Below are positions 15,856 to 25,866 of a stretch of DNA of 64,000 nucleotides, in pieces. How positions within the stretch are numbered: position 1 is the stretch's first letter; every line of letters starts with the position of its first letter. The stretch comes from Hyphomicrobiales bacterium (lineage in GTDB: Bacteria > Pseudomonadota > Alphaproteobacteria > Rhizobiales > Rhizobiaceae): NCBI GenBank assembly GCA_900467185.1, contig UBPA01000009.1:84825-148824 (forward strand), given 5' to 3'. Made by a program: the position numbers and the translations under genes. Under the pieces are notes generated by a model that did not search any database, was not told where the DNA came from, and worked only from the letters and a program-made list of their open reading frames with translations.

Positions 15856-17184
15856 ATGTCGAACCGCCTCAACGCCACGCCCAACGACCTGCGCGCCTTC
15901 TGGATGCCGTTCACCTCGAACCGGCAGTTCAAGAAGGAACCGCGCATGTTCGTCTCGGCGAAGGACATGCACTACAAGACGCATGACGGCCGCACCGTTC
16001 TCGACGGCACCGCCGGGCTCTGGTGCGTCAATGCCGGGCACTGCCGCCCTCTGATCACCGAGGCCATCCGCGAACAGGCTGGCGAACTGGATTATGCTCC
16101 CGCCTTCCAGCTCGGCCACCCCAAGGCCTTCGAGCTTGCCAACCGGCTCGTGGATATCGCGCCCGAGGGCTTCAATCACGTGCTCTACACCAACTCCGGC
16201 TCCGAGTCGGTGGACACGGCTCTCAAGGTCGCACTGGCCTATCACCGCGTGAAGGGCGACGGCGCCCGTTCGCGCCTCATCGGCCGGGAGCGCGGCTATC
16301 ACGGTGTCAATTTCGGCGGCATTTCCGTCGGCGGCATCGTCTCGAACCGCAAGATGTTCGGCACGCTGCTCAGCGGCGTCGATCACATGCCGCACACGCA
16401 CATGCCGGACCGGAACGCCTTCACCAAGGGCGAGCCCGAGCATGGCGGCGACATCGCCTCGGAACTGGAACGCATCGTCACCCTGCACGACGCCTCGACG
16501 ATTGCCGCCGTCATCGTGGAGCCGGTCGCGGGCTCGACCGGCGTGCTCATCCCGCCGAAGGGCTACCTGCAGAAGCTGCGGGAGATCTGCACCAAGCACG
16601 GCATTCTCCTGATCTTCGACGAGGTCATCACCGGCTACGGCCGTCTCGGCACGCCGTTCGCGGCACAATATTTCGACGTCATGCCGGACATGATCGTCAC
16701 GGCAAAGGGCCTGACCAACGGCGTCATTCCCATGGGCGCGGTGTTCGTGACGTCCGAGATCCATGACGCGTTCATGCAGGGTCCGGAGCACATGATCGAG
16801 TTCTTCCACGGCTACACCTATTCCGGCAACCCGATCGCCTCGGCCGCCGCCATCGCGACGCTCGACACCTATCGCGACGAGGGCCTTCTCACCCGTGCGG
16901 CCACGCTCGCGCCGTACTGGGAAAAGGCCCTGCACGGGCTCCGCGATTGCCCGCACGTCATCGACATCCGCAACATCGGCCTCATCGGCGCGATCGAACT
17001 CGCGCCGATTGCCGGGGAGCCGACCAAGCGCGCCTTCTCCGCCTTCCTGAAGGCCTATGAGAACGGCCTGCTGATCCGCACCACCGGCGACACGATCGCC
17101 TTGTCGCCGCCGCTGATCATCACCGAAGCGCAGATCGACGAACTCGTTGCCGGCATCCGGCAGGTGCTCGAAACCGGCATCTGA
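15856..17184 (+). CDS. Class III omega-amino acid--pyruvate aminotransferase
   Basis: This 442-residue PLP enzyme is of the beta-alanine/omega-amino acid:pyruvate transaminase type. It has 'TNSGSESVDTALK' (phosphate binding), 'YHGVNFGGISVGG', 'IFDEVITGYGRLG' (Asp that contacts PLP N1) and 'TAKGLTNGVIPMGAV' (Schiff-base Lys). The 'FWMPFTSNRQFKKEPRMF' N-terminus is characteristic of this subgroup. The start at 15856 has GGAGA 6 bases upstream; the nine-residue extension before it has no such site. It may act on beta-alanine, taurine or polyamine-derived amines; the substrate cannot be assigned. A strong hairpin follows. Confidence 0.92.
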   Translation: MSNRLNATPNDLRAFWMPFTSNRQFKKEPRMFVSAKDMHYKTHDGRTVLDGTAGLWCVNAGHCRPLITEAIREQAGELDYAPAFQLGHPKAFELANRLVDIAPEGFNHVLYTNSGSESVDTALKVALAYHRVKGDGARSRLIGRERGYHGVNFGGISVGGIVSNRKMFGTLLSGVDHMPHTHMPDRNAFTKGEPEHGGDIASELERIVTLHDASTIAAVIVEPVAGSTGVLIPPKGYLQKLREICTKHGILLIFDEVITGYGRLGTPFAAQYFDVMPDMIVTAKGLTNGVIPMGAVFVTSEIHDAFMQGPEHMIEFFHGYTYSGNPIASAAAIATLDTYRDEGLLTRAATLAPYWEKALHGLRDCPHVIDIRNIGLIGAIELAPIAGEPTKRAFSAFLKAYENGLLIRTTGDTIALSPPLIITEAQIDELVAGIRQVLETGI

Positions 17185-17193
17185 GCGACCATC

Positions 17194-17231
17194 ATCCTCT
17201 CCCGCGGCACAGAACAGCGGCGGGAGAGGAT
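17194..17231 (+). terminator. 12-bp perfect hairpin after the aminotransferase
   Basis: ATCCTCTCCCGC (17194-17205) and GCGGGAGAGGAT (17220-17231) are perfectly complementary with a 14-base loop. It starts 10 bases past the stop. There is no U-run, so it may terminate weakly or protect the 3' end. Confidence 0.55.
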
Positions 17232-17329
17232 CGACGACACGCAGCGTCCCGAAATGCCCGAACCGCTGGAGGTCGCCCCCTTGCTCCGCGTCAGGCCGCC
17301 CTCCCCCGTGAGCATGAGCCTTGCCGACC

Positions 17330-18295
17330 ATGAGCATTCCCAAGCGCCACCCCTATGATTTCGACCCCACCTATGGTCTGGGGCTTGCCGATCTGCGCGC
17401 GATCCGGCCGCCGCCGGAGGTGGAGGGGTTCGACGCCTTCTGGCAGGCGCGCTACGGCAAGGCTCTTGCCATAGAGCCGAGGCCGAGCCTGACGCGCTCG
17501 GCAACGCAGCATCGAAAGTGGATCATCCACGATCTTTCCTACACCTCGACGGACGGCTTCCGCATCGGCGGCTGGCTTCTCGTTCCCCACCACGGCACGG
17601 TGCGCCGCGGCCTCGTCGTCGGCCACGGCTACGGCGGACGCGACCAGCCGGATCTCGACCTGCCGGTCGAGGATACGGCGATCCTCTTTCCCTGCTTCCG
17701 CGGCCTTTCCCGCAGTTCGCGCGCGCCGATCTCGTCCGATCCCGCATGGCACGTGCTGCACGACATCGACAAGCCGGACCGCTACATCATCGGCGGCTGC
17801 GTCGAGGATGTCTGGGTCGCCGTGACCGTGCTGAACACGCTTTTTCCCGGCACGAAGGACCGTGTCGGCTATAGCGGCATCAGCCTCGGCGGCGGCATCG
17901 GCGCGCTCGCCCTCCCCTATGACGCGCGGATCGACCGCGGCCATCTCGTCGTTCCCACCTTCGGACACCGGCCGCTCTGGCTGACACTGCCCACCATCGG
18001 CAGTGCCCGCGCCGTGCAGGCCTATGGCCGGACGCATCCGGAGGTCCAGCAGACGCTCCGGCTTTTCGATGCGGCGACCGCTGCCACGCGCATGACCGTG
18101 CCGCTGCTCTGCGCCGTCGCACGCTTCGATCCCGCGGTCGCCCCGCCCTGCCAGTTTTCCGTCGCCAACGCGCTGCCGATCAAGGATTGTAACGAAATCT
18201 TCATCCTCGACGCCGGGCATTTCGATTATCCTGGCCAGACGGCGCAGACCTCTGCGCTGATGGCAAAAGTCGGGAACCTCTTCGGGACACCATGA
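17330..18295 (+). CDS. Acetyl xylan esterase (AXE1)-family deacetylase
   Basis: The 321-residue alpha/beta-hydrolase has the carbohydrate esterase 7/AXE1 layout: 'FDAFWQARYGKAL' near the N-terminus, oxyanion turn 'VVGHGYGGRDQP', nucleophile elbow 'YSGISLGGGIG', and catalytic Asp ('CAVARFDPAV') and His ('DAGHFDYPG') near the C-terminus. CE7 enzymes deacetylate short xylo-oligosaccharides and cephalosporin C. No signal peptide is evident, so it is probably cytoplasmic. The start (ATG 17330) lacks a strong ribosome site. Its stop overlaps the next hydrolase by ATGA. Confidence 0.82.
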   Translation: MSIPKRHPYDFDPTYGLGLADLRAIRPPPEVEGFDAFWQARYGKALAIEPRPSLTRSATQHRKWIIHDLSYTSTDGFRIGGWLLVPHHGTVRRGLVVGHGYGGRDQPDLDLPVEDTAILFPCFRGLSRSSRAPISSDPAWHVLHDIDKPDRYIIGGCVEDVWVAVTVLNTLFPGTKDRVGYSGISLGGGIGALALPYDARIDRGHLVVPTFGHRPLWLTLPTIGSARAVQAYGRTHPEVQQTLRLFDAATAATRMTVPLLCAVARFDPAVAPPCQFSVANALPIKDCNEIFILDAGHFDYPGQTAQTSALMAKVGNLFGTP

Positions 18296-19020
18296 ATCGC
18301 GAATATCTGCGCTGGTACAGTCCGCGGCTCCATCGTGACATGGAGTTGCTGGTGTTCGGGCATGCCGGTGCGAAAGTGCTGATGTTTCCGACGCGCGAAG
18401 GGCGATTCTGGGAATACGAGACGCTCGGCCTCGTCGATGCGCTGGCCGAAAAGGTCCGCTCCGGTCACCTCCAGCTCTTCTGCATCGAGGGGCTCGCGCG
18501 CGAAACCTTCTACGACCGCAGCCGCCACCCCGCCGACCGCATCCGCCGCCACAGGGCGCTGGAGGAATACGTTCTCAACGAAGTGCTGCCGCTCATGGCG
18601 CACAAGAACCCGAACGGCGCCACCATCGTGCAGGGTTGCAGCCTCGGCGCCTATCAGGCCGCCAGCCTCGTCTTCCGCCACCCGCACCTCTTCTCCAAGC
18701 TCGTCGCCTTTTCCGGCCGCTACGACCTGACGCTGGAGATCGAGAGCTTCTCGAACCTGCTCGACGGCCATTACGACGACGAGGTCTATTTCCACACCCC
18801 GACGCATTTCCTGCCGGGCCTGTCGCACGACTGGCGCCTCGATCGGCTGCGGTCCGTCGATATCGTGCTCACCATCGGCAATGCCGACCCCTTCCTCGAC
18901 AACAACCGCCATCTGAGCCAGTTGCTCAGCGAGAAAGGCGTCGGCCACCAGCTCCATGTCTGGGACGGTCGCGCCCATCGCGGCCAGTCCTGGCGCAAGA
19001 TGGCCGCGCTCTACATCTGA
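18292..19020 (+). CDS. Alpha/beta-hydrolase, putative esterase (esterase D-like)
   Basis: The 242-residue hydrolase has a nucleophile elbow '[13 protein letters not shown]' (GxSxG as GCSLG), an N-terminal '[20 protein letters not shown]' strand-turn and C-terminal catalytic residues around '[13 protein letters not shown]' and '[10 protein letters not shown]'. It belongs to the PF00756-like esterases, many of which hydrolyse small acyl esters. It is coupled to the AXE1-family gene upstream through an ATGA overlap, so the two probably act on related acylated substrates; that substrate is unknown. Confidence 0.75.
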   Translation: MNREYLRWYSPRLHRDMELLVFGHAGAKVLMFPTREGRFWEYETLGLVDALAEKVRSGHLQLFCIEGLARETFYDRSRHPADRIRRHRALEEYVLNEVLPLMAHKNPNGATIVQGCSLGAYQAASLVFRHPHLFSKLVAFSGRYDLTLEIESFSNLLDGHYDDEVYFHTPTHFLPGLSHDWRLDRLRSVDIVLTIGNADPFLDNNRHLSQLLSEKGVGHQLHVWDGRAHRGQSWRKMAALYI

Positions 19021-19181
19021 CGGCCACGGCGACCGATCCAAAGCGTCACCGGCGACAGAACAATGCGCGTGCCGCCCTTCCCCTGCCCGCTCCACCCTCT
19101 ATGATGGGCGCTGGTGCACCGCACCGCACCGGACGTCGTCAACCCTTCATGCTGCCTGTCACCGCCAGAATCGGAGCTTTC

Positions 19182-20879
19182 ATGTCCGCCTCCCTCTCCG
19201 ACCGAATCGACCAGGGCACGGGCCGCGTCGCTGCCGACATCGTCCTCAAGAACGGCCGCTTCTTCGACCTCGTCACCGGCGAATGCATCGAGTCCGACAT
19301 CGCCCTCTGCGGCGACCGTATCGTCGGCACCTGCGGCCACTATCGGGGGGTGGAAGAGATCGACATTTCCGGCTGCATCGTCGTGCCCGGCTTCATCGAC
19401 ACGCATCTCCACATCGAATCCTCGCTGGTCACACCGCACGAGTTCGACCGTTGCGTTCTGCCCTACGGCGTCACGACCGCCATCTGCGACCCGCACGAGA
19501 TCGCCAATGTGCTGGGCACCGAAGGCATCGAATTCTTCCTCGACAGCGCCCGCGAGACCATCATGGATATCCGCGTGCAGCTGTCGAGCTGCGTGCCGGC
19601 GACCCATCTGGAGACATCGGGCGCGAACCTGCCGATCGAGACCCTGCTGCCCTATCGGGATCACGAGAAGGTCATCGGCCTTGCCGAATTCATGAACTTT
19701 CCGGGCGTCATCCACAAGGACCCGGTCTGCCTCGCCAAACTCGAGGCCTTTCAGGACGGCCATATTGACGGCCATGCGCCGCTGCTCCGCGGCCTTGATC
19801 TCAACGGCTACCTCTCGGCCGGCATCCGCACCGATCACGAATGCACGACGGCGGAGGAAGCGCTTGAGAAGATCCGGAAAGGCATGCACATCCTCGTGCG
19901 TGAGGGCTCGGTGTCGAAAGACCTCCACGCCCTGATGCCGATCCTCACCGAACGGCTGTCACCCTTTCTCGCGCTCTGCACAGACGATCGCAATCCACTC
20001 GATATCGCCGAGGAAGGGCACCTCGACTACATGATCCGAGAGGCCATCGCCCATGGCGTGGACCCGCTCGTCGCCTATCGCGCCGCCTCCATCTCCGCCG
20101 CGCGCGCCTTCGGCCTGAGGGATCGGGGACTGGTGGCCCCGGGCTGGCGCGCCGATCTCGTGGTGCTGGATAGTCTCGAGACCTGCAAGGCGCAGATGGT
20201 CTTTTCCGGTGGCCGCCGCGTCACCGACGCCCTGTTTTCAACACGTCGCCCCGTGGCACCGGTCGGGCTCGACAGCGTCAAGGCGGGCCACATCCACGCC
20301 GCTGCCTTCGCCGTGCCCTATACGGAGGGCGAGACCTCCGTCATCGGCGTGCTTCCCGGCAAGATCATCACCGAACATCGCCGCTTTCAGCTGCCGGCGG
20401 ACGGCAACCAGACAGGCGTCGATCTCGGACGCGACATCATCAAGGTCGCCGTCATCGAACGCCATGGCGTCAACGGCAATCACGCCAACGGCTTTGTCCA
20501 GGGCTTCGGCCTGAGAACGGGCGCCATCGCCTCCACAGTCGGGCACGACAGCCACAATATCTGCGTCGTCGGCGTCGATTCCGACGACATGGCGCTCGCC
20601 GCCAATCGGCTGGGCGAGATCAAGGGCGGCTTCGTCGTGGTCGAAGACGGCGTCGTCACCGGCGAGATCGCTCTCCCCGTCGCGGGCCTGATGAGCCTCG
20701 AGCCTTATGAGAGCGTCCGCGACACGCTCCACCACCTCCGCCAGGCCGCTTTCGCGCTCGGCGCCACGCTGCAGGAACCCTTCCTCCAACTCGCCTTCCT
20801 GCCCCTTCCCGTGATCCCGCATCTGAAGATCTCAGATAAGGGGCTGGTGGATGTGGATCGGTTCATGCTGATCGGGTGA
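19182..20879 (+). CDS. ade: Adenine deaminase
   Basis: The enzyme converts adenine to hypoxanthine, feeding purine salvage or the xanthine dehydrogenase route encoded further on. The 565-residue amidohydrolase shows the first metal motif '[12 protein letters not shown]', then '[11 protein letters not shown]', and the later '[11 protein letters not shown]' containing the catalytic Asp. The C-terminal adenine-deaminase domain (about 400-560) includes '[11 protein letters not shown]'. The start has CGGAG 5-6 bases upstream; longer in-frame extensions run into the upstream hydrolase. Length and order match the bacterial Ade family. Confidence 0.95.
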   Translation: MSASLSDRIDQGTGRVAADIVLKNGRFFDLVTGECIESDIALCGDRIVGTCGHYRGVEEIDISGCIVVPGFIDTHLHIESSLVTPHEFDRCVLPYGVTTAICDPHEIANVLGTEGIEFFLDSARETIMDIRVQLSSCVPATHLETSGANLPIETLLPYRDHEKVIGLAEFMNFPGVIHKDPVCLAKLEAFQDGHIDGHAPLLRGLDLNGYLSAGIRTDHECTTAEEALEKIRKGMHILVREGSVSKDLHALMPILTERLSPFLALCTDDRNPLDIAEEGHLDYMIREAIAHGVDPLVAYRAASISAARAFGLRDRGLVAPGWRADLVVLDSLETCKAQMVFSGGRRVTDALFSTRRPVAPVGLDSVKAGHIHAAAFAVPYTEGETSVIGVLPGKIITEHRRFQLPADGNQTGVDLGRDIIKVAVIERHGVNGNHANGFVQGFGLRTGAIASTVGHDSHNICVVGVDSDDMALAANRLGEIKGGFVVVEDGVVTGEIALPVAGLMSLEPYESVRDTLHHLRQAAFALGATLQEPFLQLAFLPLPVIPHLKISDKGLVDVDRFMLIG

Positions 20880-20939
20880 AGGACGATCTTGGCAGCGACG
20901 AACGCGTGTCGTACTCTGTGTGCACGATCGGAGACCAGC

Positions 20940-21140
20940 ATGAGCCGCCTCGAACATATCGAAAAGTCGGTAACCGAACTATCCGCCGAAGAACTGGCCG
21001 AGTTCACGCGCTGGTTCGAAGATCTGCAGGCAAGGCGCTGGGACGAGCTTTTCGAAGCGGATGCCACAGCCGGAAAGCTCGATGCGCTGGCTGATGACGC
21101 CCTGTCGGAACTTGCCGCAGGAAGAGCACGACGCCTTTGA
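20940..21140 (+). CDS. Small antitoxin of a RelE/ParE-type module
   Basis: The 66-residue acidic protein reads MSRLEHIEKSVTELSAEELAEF, a helix-rich pattern often found directly upstream of ParE-like toxins in alphaproteobacteria. GGAG lies 6 bases before the ATG. Its TGA overlaps the following toxin start as TTGA. No DNA-binding fold is obvious at this length, so autorepression is uncertain. The identification rests mainly on its neighbour. Confidence 0.7.
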   Translation: MSRLEHIEKSVTELSAEELAEFTRWFEDLQARRWDELFEADATAGKLDALADDALSELAAGRARRL

Positions 21141-21391
21141 AGCATCACGCGACCGCCGCGTTCTGGAAATGCTACGACGCACTTCCTGCGCATGTGCGAA
21201 AGGTCGCGGATCGCAATTTCGGTATCCTCAAGCGTGATCCTCTCCACCCTTCCCTTCATGTCAAGCAGGTGGGACGCTTCTGGTCCGTTCGGGTCGGATC
21301 ATCCTGGCGAGCCCTCGCCGTCAGGGACGGCGAAGACTTCGTCTGGTTCTGGATCGGCTCGCATGCCGATTACGACAAACTTCTAGCCTGA
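21137..21391 (+). CDS. RelE/ParE superfamily toxin
   Basis: The 84-residue basic protein reads 'MKHHATAAFWKCYDALP', with 'RDPLHPSLHVKQVG' and 'WSVRVGSSWRALAVRDGEDF' forming the beta-sheet characteristic of the RelE/ParE fold. Family members are ribosome-dependent mRNases or gyrase inhibitors; this subgroup cannot be decided. It starts with TTG and overlaps the antitoxin by four bases, which gives tight translational coupling. It overlaps the 3' end of the convergent alpha-glucosidase gene by 9 bases. Confidence 0.78.
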   Translation: MKHHATAAFWKCYDALPAHVRKVADRNFGILKRDPLHPSLHVKQVGRFWSVRVGSSWRALAVRDGEDFVWFWIGSHADYDKLLA

Positions 21392-23035
21392 CACCCGCCC
21401 GCAAAACGCATCCAGCGCCTCCAGCACGATCTCGCCGTTCTCGAGGCGCACCGTGTCGAAGCCCGGCAGAGGGAGTGCCTCGGCGATCGTCATGCCCTTG
21501 GGCAGTCTCACGCTTTGTGGACCCCGGCGGAGGTTGAAGACGAACAGGAGTTTCGCACCAGCCTTCTCGCGGGTGAAGATCAGGATGTCCTGATTGGTAT
21601 CGAGGAAGGTCATCCCGCCGTCGAAGAGTTCGGCATGCGCCTTGCGGAAGGCGAGCGTCGCGCGGTAATGCGCGAGCACCGAGCCCGGGTCCGCATCCTG
21701 CACATCGACGGCGATGGCCTTGTGCACGTCCGGCACGGGCAGCCAGGGCTGCCCCGTAGAGAAGCCACCGCTCTGGCCCTCATGTTCCCAAGGCATCGGC
21801 GTGCGGCATCCGTCGCGGCCCTTGAAGGCCGGCCAGAAGCGGATGCCGTAGGGATCGCGCAGTTCGTGCAGTTCGAGCTCCGCCTCCGGAAGCGCCAGCT
21901 CCTCGCCCTGATACAGGCAGATCGAGCCGCGCACACTGGCAAGCACGGAGATCGCCAGCTTGCCGATCCGCTCCTGCTCGCTCTCGTTCTGGATGAAACG
22001 CGACACGTGCCGCTGGACGTCATGGTTGGAAAAAGCCCAGCAGACCCAGCCGTCTGTCACCGATTCCTGGAACGACGAGACGCAGTGCTTGATATGGCTT
22101 GCCGTGAAGTCGGGCCCCAGGAGATCGAACGTGTAGCACATGTGCAGCTTGTCGCCGCCGCTGACATAGGCCGCCAGCGTCTTCAGCGACCGCCCGCCAT
22201 CGCCGACCTCGCCGACGGCCGTGCGATCGTCATAGTCTTCCAGCAGTGCCCGGAACCGCTTGAGGAAGCCGATATTCTCCGGCTGCGTCTTGTCGTACAG
22301 ATGGCTCTGCATGCCGTAAGGGTTGACGTCGGGCGCATCGAGGCCCGGCCCGTCGTCGCCGAGCCCCAGCGGCGGGTTGTCGCGCAGCTCCTTGTCATGG
22401 AAGTAGTAGTTGACCGTATCGAGCCGGAAGCCGTCCACGCCGCGCTCCAGCCAGAAGCGAACGGTGTCGAGCACGGCCTCCTGGACATCCGGATTGTGGA
22501 AGTTCAGGTCGGGCTGCGAGCCGAGGAAGTTGTGCAGATAGTACTGCCGTCGCACGCCGTCCCATTCCCAGGCCGGACCGCCGAAGATCGACAGCCAGTT
22601 GTTCGGCGCGGTTCCGTCGGGCTTCGCATCCGCCCAGACATACCAATCGGCGCGCGCATTGTTGCGGCTCGCCCGGCTTTCCTTGAACCAGGGATGCTGG
22701 TCGGACGTGTGCGAGATCACCTGATCGATGATGATCTTCAGGCCGAGGCGGTGCGCCTCCGCCAGCATCGTGTCGAAATCGGCCAGCGTTCCGAACATCG
22801 GATCGACATCGCAGTAATCCGAAACGTCGTAGCCCATGTCGGCCATGGGCGAGGTGAAGAAGGGCGAGAGCCAGATGGCATCGACGCCGAGATCGGCGAT
22901 GTGCGGCAGCCGCGCCGTGATGCCCGGCAGGTCCCCGATACCGTCTCCGTTCGTATCCTGGAACGAGCGCGGATAGACCTGATAGATCACCGCGCCGCGC
23001 CACCAGTCCGGGTTGGTCTTCGAGGACGAGGCCAT
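21383..23035 (-). CDS. aglA: Alpha-glucosidase, GH13 family
   Basis: This 550-residue GH13 enzyme is of the oligo-1,6-/alpha-glucosidase type. It has 'VIYQVYPRSFQDTNGDGIGD' (the Ca-site-like DTNGDGIGD loop), 'DQVISHTSDQHPWF', nucleophile Asp in 'DGFRLDTVNYY', acid/base Glu in 'AVGEVGDGG' and transition-state Asp in 'FSNHDVQRH'. It is close in length and layout to S. meliloti AglA, which hydrolyses sucrose, maltose and trehalose taken up by AglEFGK. Here no aglEFG or aglK genes are adjacent. GAAGGAA precedes the ATG. The opposite neighbour is a sugar kinase on a divergent promoter region. Confidence 0.9.
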   Translation of the reverse strand: MASSSKTNPDWWRGAVIYQVYPRSFQDTNGDGIGDLPGITARLPHIADLGVDAIWLSPFFTSPMADMGYDVSDYCDVDPMFGTLADFDTMLAEAHRLGLKIIIDQVISHTSDQHPWFKESRASRNNARADWYVWADAKPDGTAPNNWLSIFGGPAWEWDGVRRQYYLHNFLGSQPDLNFHNPDVQEAVLDTVRFWLERGVDGFRLDTVNYYFHDKELRDNPPLGLGDDGPGLDAPDVNPYGMQSHLYDKTQPENIGFLKRFRALLEDYDDRTAVGEVGDGGRSLKTLAAYVSGGDKLHMCYTFDLLGPDFTASHIKHCVSSFQESVTDGWVCWAFSNHDVQRHVSRFIQNESEQERIGKLAISVLASVRGSICLYQGEELALPEAELELHELRDPYGIRFWPAFKGRDGCRTPMPWEHEGQSGGFSTGQPWLPVPDVHKAIAVDVQDADPGSVLAHYRATLAFRKAHAELFDGGMTFLDTNQDILIFTREKAGAKLLFVFNLRRGPQSVRLPKGMTIAEALPLPGFDTVRLENGEIVLEALDAFCGRVSG

Positions 23036-23228
23036 GGACGATTCCTTCTGGAATGAGGGGGACGGCCGATGTTTTAACGTCCGGAACCCCGTGAAGCAAT
23101 GTCGCAAGACCGCCTTTCGGCTGCGACCGTGCGAACGACCCTCTCATTAAGGCACAGCAAATGGACGCGCCGCCTTGCCATCCCCGCCTGCAGGCTTTAT
23201 CCGGCAAAAAGCAAAGAGGAGAACAGCG

Positions 23229-24143
23229 ATGGCACGGCTTCTGGCGATCGGCGAATGCATGGTGGAACTCGGCGACGCCGGCAGCGGGCTGCTGCGCAAG
23301 GGCTTTGCCGGCGACACGTTGAACGCCGCCTACTATGCCCGGACCTACCTGCCTGCAGAGGTGGACGTCGCCTATTTGAGCGCCGTCGGCACCGATCTCC
23401 TGTCGCAGGAGATTCTCGCCTTCATCGAGGGCAAGGCCATTGTTACCGAGGACATCCGGCAGATCGAAGGCGCCGCCCCCGGCCTCTACATGATCCACCT
23501 CAAGGATGGCGAGCGCAGCTTTTCCTACTGGCGCTCGGCGTCGGCCGCCCGAAAGCTCGCAGACGATGCCGCACATCTGCGCCGCGCCATCGACAAGGCC
23601 GACACCATCGTCTTCTCCGGCATCACGCTGGCCATCCTGTCGCCCGACGCGCGCGAAACCTTGATCCTGGAACTGCGCCGCGCGAAGGCTGCGGGCAAGC
23701 GCGTCGTCTTCGACCCGAATATCCGCCCCTGTCTGTGGGAAGACGCAGCGACCCTGCGTGCCGTCGTGGAGGCCGGCGCCCGCGCCTCGACCGTCCTGCT
23801 GCCGAGCTTCGATGACGAGCAGGTGCATTTCGGCGATACCGATCCCGAGGCGACGATCGCGCGCTACCGGCAGTGGGGCGCTGAAACGGTCCTCGTCAAG
23901 AATGGTGGCGGGGATGCCCTGCTCTCCGATGGAGGAAACGACATCGCGCGCATATCGCCCCCGAAGGTCGATGTCGTCGTCGACACGACCAGCGCCGGCG
24001 ACAGCTTCAACGGTGCGTTTCTGGCGAGAGTTCTGGCAGGCGTGGCCCCAGCCGAAGCCGCCGCCTTCGCCGCCCGCGTCGCCGCGGCCGTCATCGCGCA
24101 TCATGGCGCGCTCGTACCCGCCGAGCACCTGCCGCAGGCATGA
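23229..24143 (+). CDS. kdgK: PfkB-family sugar kinase, probably 2-keto-3-deoxygluconate kinase
   Basis: The 304-residue ribokinase-fold enzyme begins 'LLAIGECMVELGDAG' and carries the second PfkB signature 'DTTSAGDSFNGAF' with the catalytic Asp. 'FDPNIRPCLWED' and 'YWRSASAARKL' (substrate contact) match KdgK-type kinases that phosphorylate KDG for the Entner-Doudoroff route. A GAGGAG site lies just upstream. It is divergent from aglA across a 193-base gap. Fructokinase is the main alternative by family. Confidence 0.82.
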   Translation: MARLLAIGECMVELGDAGSGLLRKGFAGDTLNAAYYARTYLPAEVDVAYLSAVGTDLLSQEILAFIEGKAIVTEDIRQIEGAAPGLYMIHLKDGERSFSYWRSASAARKLADDAAHLRRAIDKADTIVFSGITLAILSPDARETLILELRRAKAAGKRVVFDPNIRPCLWEDAATLRAVVEAGARASTVLLPSFDDEQVHFGDTDPEATIARYRQWGAETVLVKNGGGDALLSDGGNDIARISPPKVDVVVDTTSAGDSFNGAFLARVLAGVAPAEAAAFAARVAAAVIAHHGALVPAEHLPQA

Positions 24144-24310
24144 TCCCGCTCGCACGACGCCCGTTCGCGTAAAGAATGACGCGAGCGGGCACGTCTAAAT
24201 ATCGGGATCGACTCGCAAACATCGCCGCGTCCCGATGCAGATCGGGCCGGGTGCTTTGTCAGGGATACGGTAAAACCGCTTACCCCCGAAAAGACGAGCG
24301 CAAGCGAACG

Positions 24311-25729
24311 CTAGCGGCGCTTCTTGCCTTCGAACGGATTTTCCGACGCCCTCAGATGAATGCGGATCGGTACGCCCGGCAGCTGGAAGTCGGTCCGCAG
24401 GCCGTTGGTCAGGTAGCGGATATAGCTTTCCGGCACGGAGTCCGGCCGCGTGCAGGAGATCATGAAGCCCGGCGGGCGGGCCTTGACCTGCGTCATGTAT
24501 TTCAGCTTCAGGCGACGGCCGGAGACGGCCGGTGGCGGATGCTGCGTCTGCTGCGCATCGAGCCACTTGTTCAGCCGCGCCGTGGAAATGCGGCGGTTCC
24601 AGACCTTGTCCGTGTCGATGATCGACTGCATCAGCTTGTCGAGCCCGTAGCCGGTCTGCCCGGACATCGGCACCGCGCGAATGCCGCGCGCCTGCGGCAA
24701 CAGCCGCTCGGTCTTCTCGCGAAGATCGGCCAGCAACGCCTGCGGATCCTCGACGAGGTCCCATTTGTTGAAGGCGAGAACGGCGGCGCGACCCTCGCGG
24801 ATCACGAGATCGACCAGCTGCAGGTCCTGCTTTTCAAACGGGATGGTGGCGTCGAAGACGATGACGACGGATTCAGCGAAGCGGATCGAGCGCAGGCTGT
24901 CGGCGACCGAGAGCTTTTCCAGCTTCTCCTGAACGCGCGCCTTCTTGCGCATGCCGGCCGTGTCGAACATCTTGATCGTGCGGCCGCGCCAGTCCCATTC
25001 CACCGAGATGGAATCGCGCGTGATGCCGGCTTCCGGACCGGTCAGCAGGCGATCCTCGCCCAGAAAGCGGTTGATCAGCGTCGATTTGCCCGCATTCGGC
25101 CGGCCGATGATGGCGACGCGCAGCGGCTTGGTCTCGTCATAAGCCGGCTCTTCGTCATCGTCGCCCTCCTCCGCCGTCTTGCGCAGGTCGATGTTCGTTT
25201 CGGCTTCGTCCACGACGGGCGGAAAGGCGCGCTCTTCGCCGATCGCCTCGACGATGGCATCGCGCAGGTCGATCATGCCCTGCCCGTGCTCGGCCGAAAT
25301 CGGGCAGGGATCGCCGAGGCCGAGCGTGAAGGCATCGTAGAAGCCGCCGTCAGAGCCCTTGGCTTCCGACTTGTTGGCGACCAGCACGACGGGCTTGCCG
25401 CGCCGGCGCAGTAGGCCGGCCAGCGTCTGGTCGGCCGGCGTCAGGCCTGCCTTGGCATCGACCACGAACAGCGTCAGATCCGCCTCGTCGATCGCGGCCT
25501 CCGTCTGCGCCCACATGCGACCCTGCAGGGTCTCGGGGCCCGACTGCTCGAGGCCGGCGGTATCGATGATGGTGAAGCGGAGATCGACGAGCTTTGCGTC
25601 GCCCGGCCGCCGGTCGCGCGTCACGCCGGGCGTGTCATCGACCAGCGCCAGCTTCTTGCCGACAAGCCGGTTGAAGAGCGTGGACTTGCCGACATTGGGG
25701 CGGCCGACGATGGCGACGGTGAAGTTCAT
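24311..25729 (-). CDS. der: Ribosome biogenesis GTPase Der (EngA)
   Basis: This essential GTPase for 50S subunit assembly has 472 residues and two tandem G domains. The first has '[12 protein letters not shown]' and '[10 protein letters not shown]' (residues 9-40); the second has '[12 protein letters not shown]' and 'AGITRDS' (about 210-245). A C-terminal KH-like domain follows (about 375-472). 'NKSE' and 'NKWD' are the guanine-specificity motifs of the two domains. An acidic linker lies between them, as in other alphaproteobacteria. It lies downstream of the YfgM-like gene, the same order as the E. coli yfgM-bamB-der region but without bamB. Confidence 0.97.
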   Translation of the reverse strand: MNFTVAIVGRPNVGKSTLFNRLVGKKLALVDDTPGVTRDRRPGDAKLVDLRFTIIDTAGLEQSGPETLQGRMWAQTEAAIDEADLTLFVVDAKAGLTPADQTLAGLLRRRGKPVVLVANKSEAKGSDGGFYDAFTLGLGDPCPISAEHGQGMIDLRDAIVEAIGEERAFPPVVDEAETNIDLRKTAEEGDDDEEPAYDETKPLRVAIIGRPNAGKSTLINRFLGEDRLLTGPEAGITRDSISVEWDWRGRTIKMFDTAGMRKKARVQEKLEKLSVADSLRSIRFAESVVIVFDATIPFEKQDLQLVDLVIREGRAAVLAFNKWDLVEDPQALLADLREKTERLLPQARGIRAVPMSGQTGYGLDKLMQSIIDTDKVWNRRISTARLNKWLDAQQTQHPPPAVSGRRLKLKYMTQVKARPPGFMISCTRPDSVPESYIRYLTNGLRTDFQLPGVPIRIHLRASENPFEGKKRR

Positions 25730-25866
25730 CTCAAAAATCCTGTCGCGGCGTTCACGCCGCTGTACCGGCCGCAGCGCCGCCCGTCGTCATGACGGGCAAG
25801 GGGCGTTGCGACCTCTCGGTTCATCCCGCAAGCCGCCCCATAAGGAGCAGCGTCACGGGGTTCGTT

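Noticed and set aside
19011..19928. Minus-strand frame opposite ade
   Set aside because: Shadow frame; ade on the plus strand has all metal-site motifs.
24145..24189. CCCGCTCGC/GCGAGCGGG inverted repeat after kdgK as terminator
   Set aside because: The loop would be 27 bases and no U-run follows, so I did not list it as a terminator.
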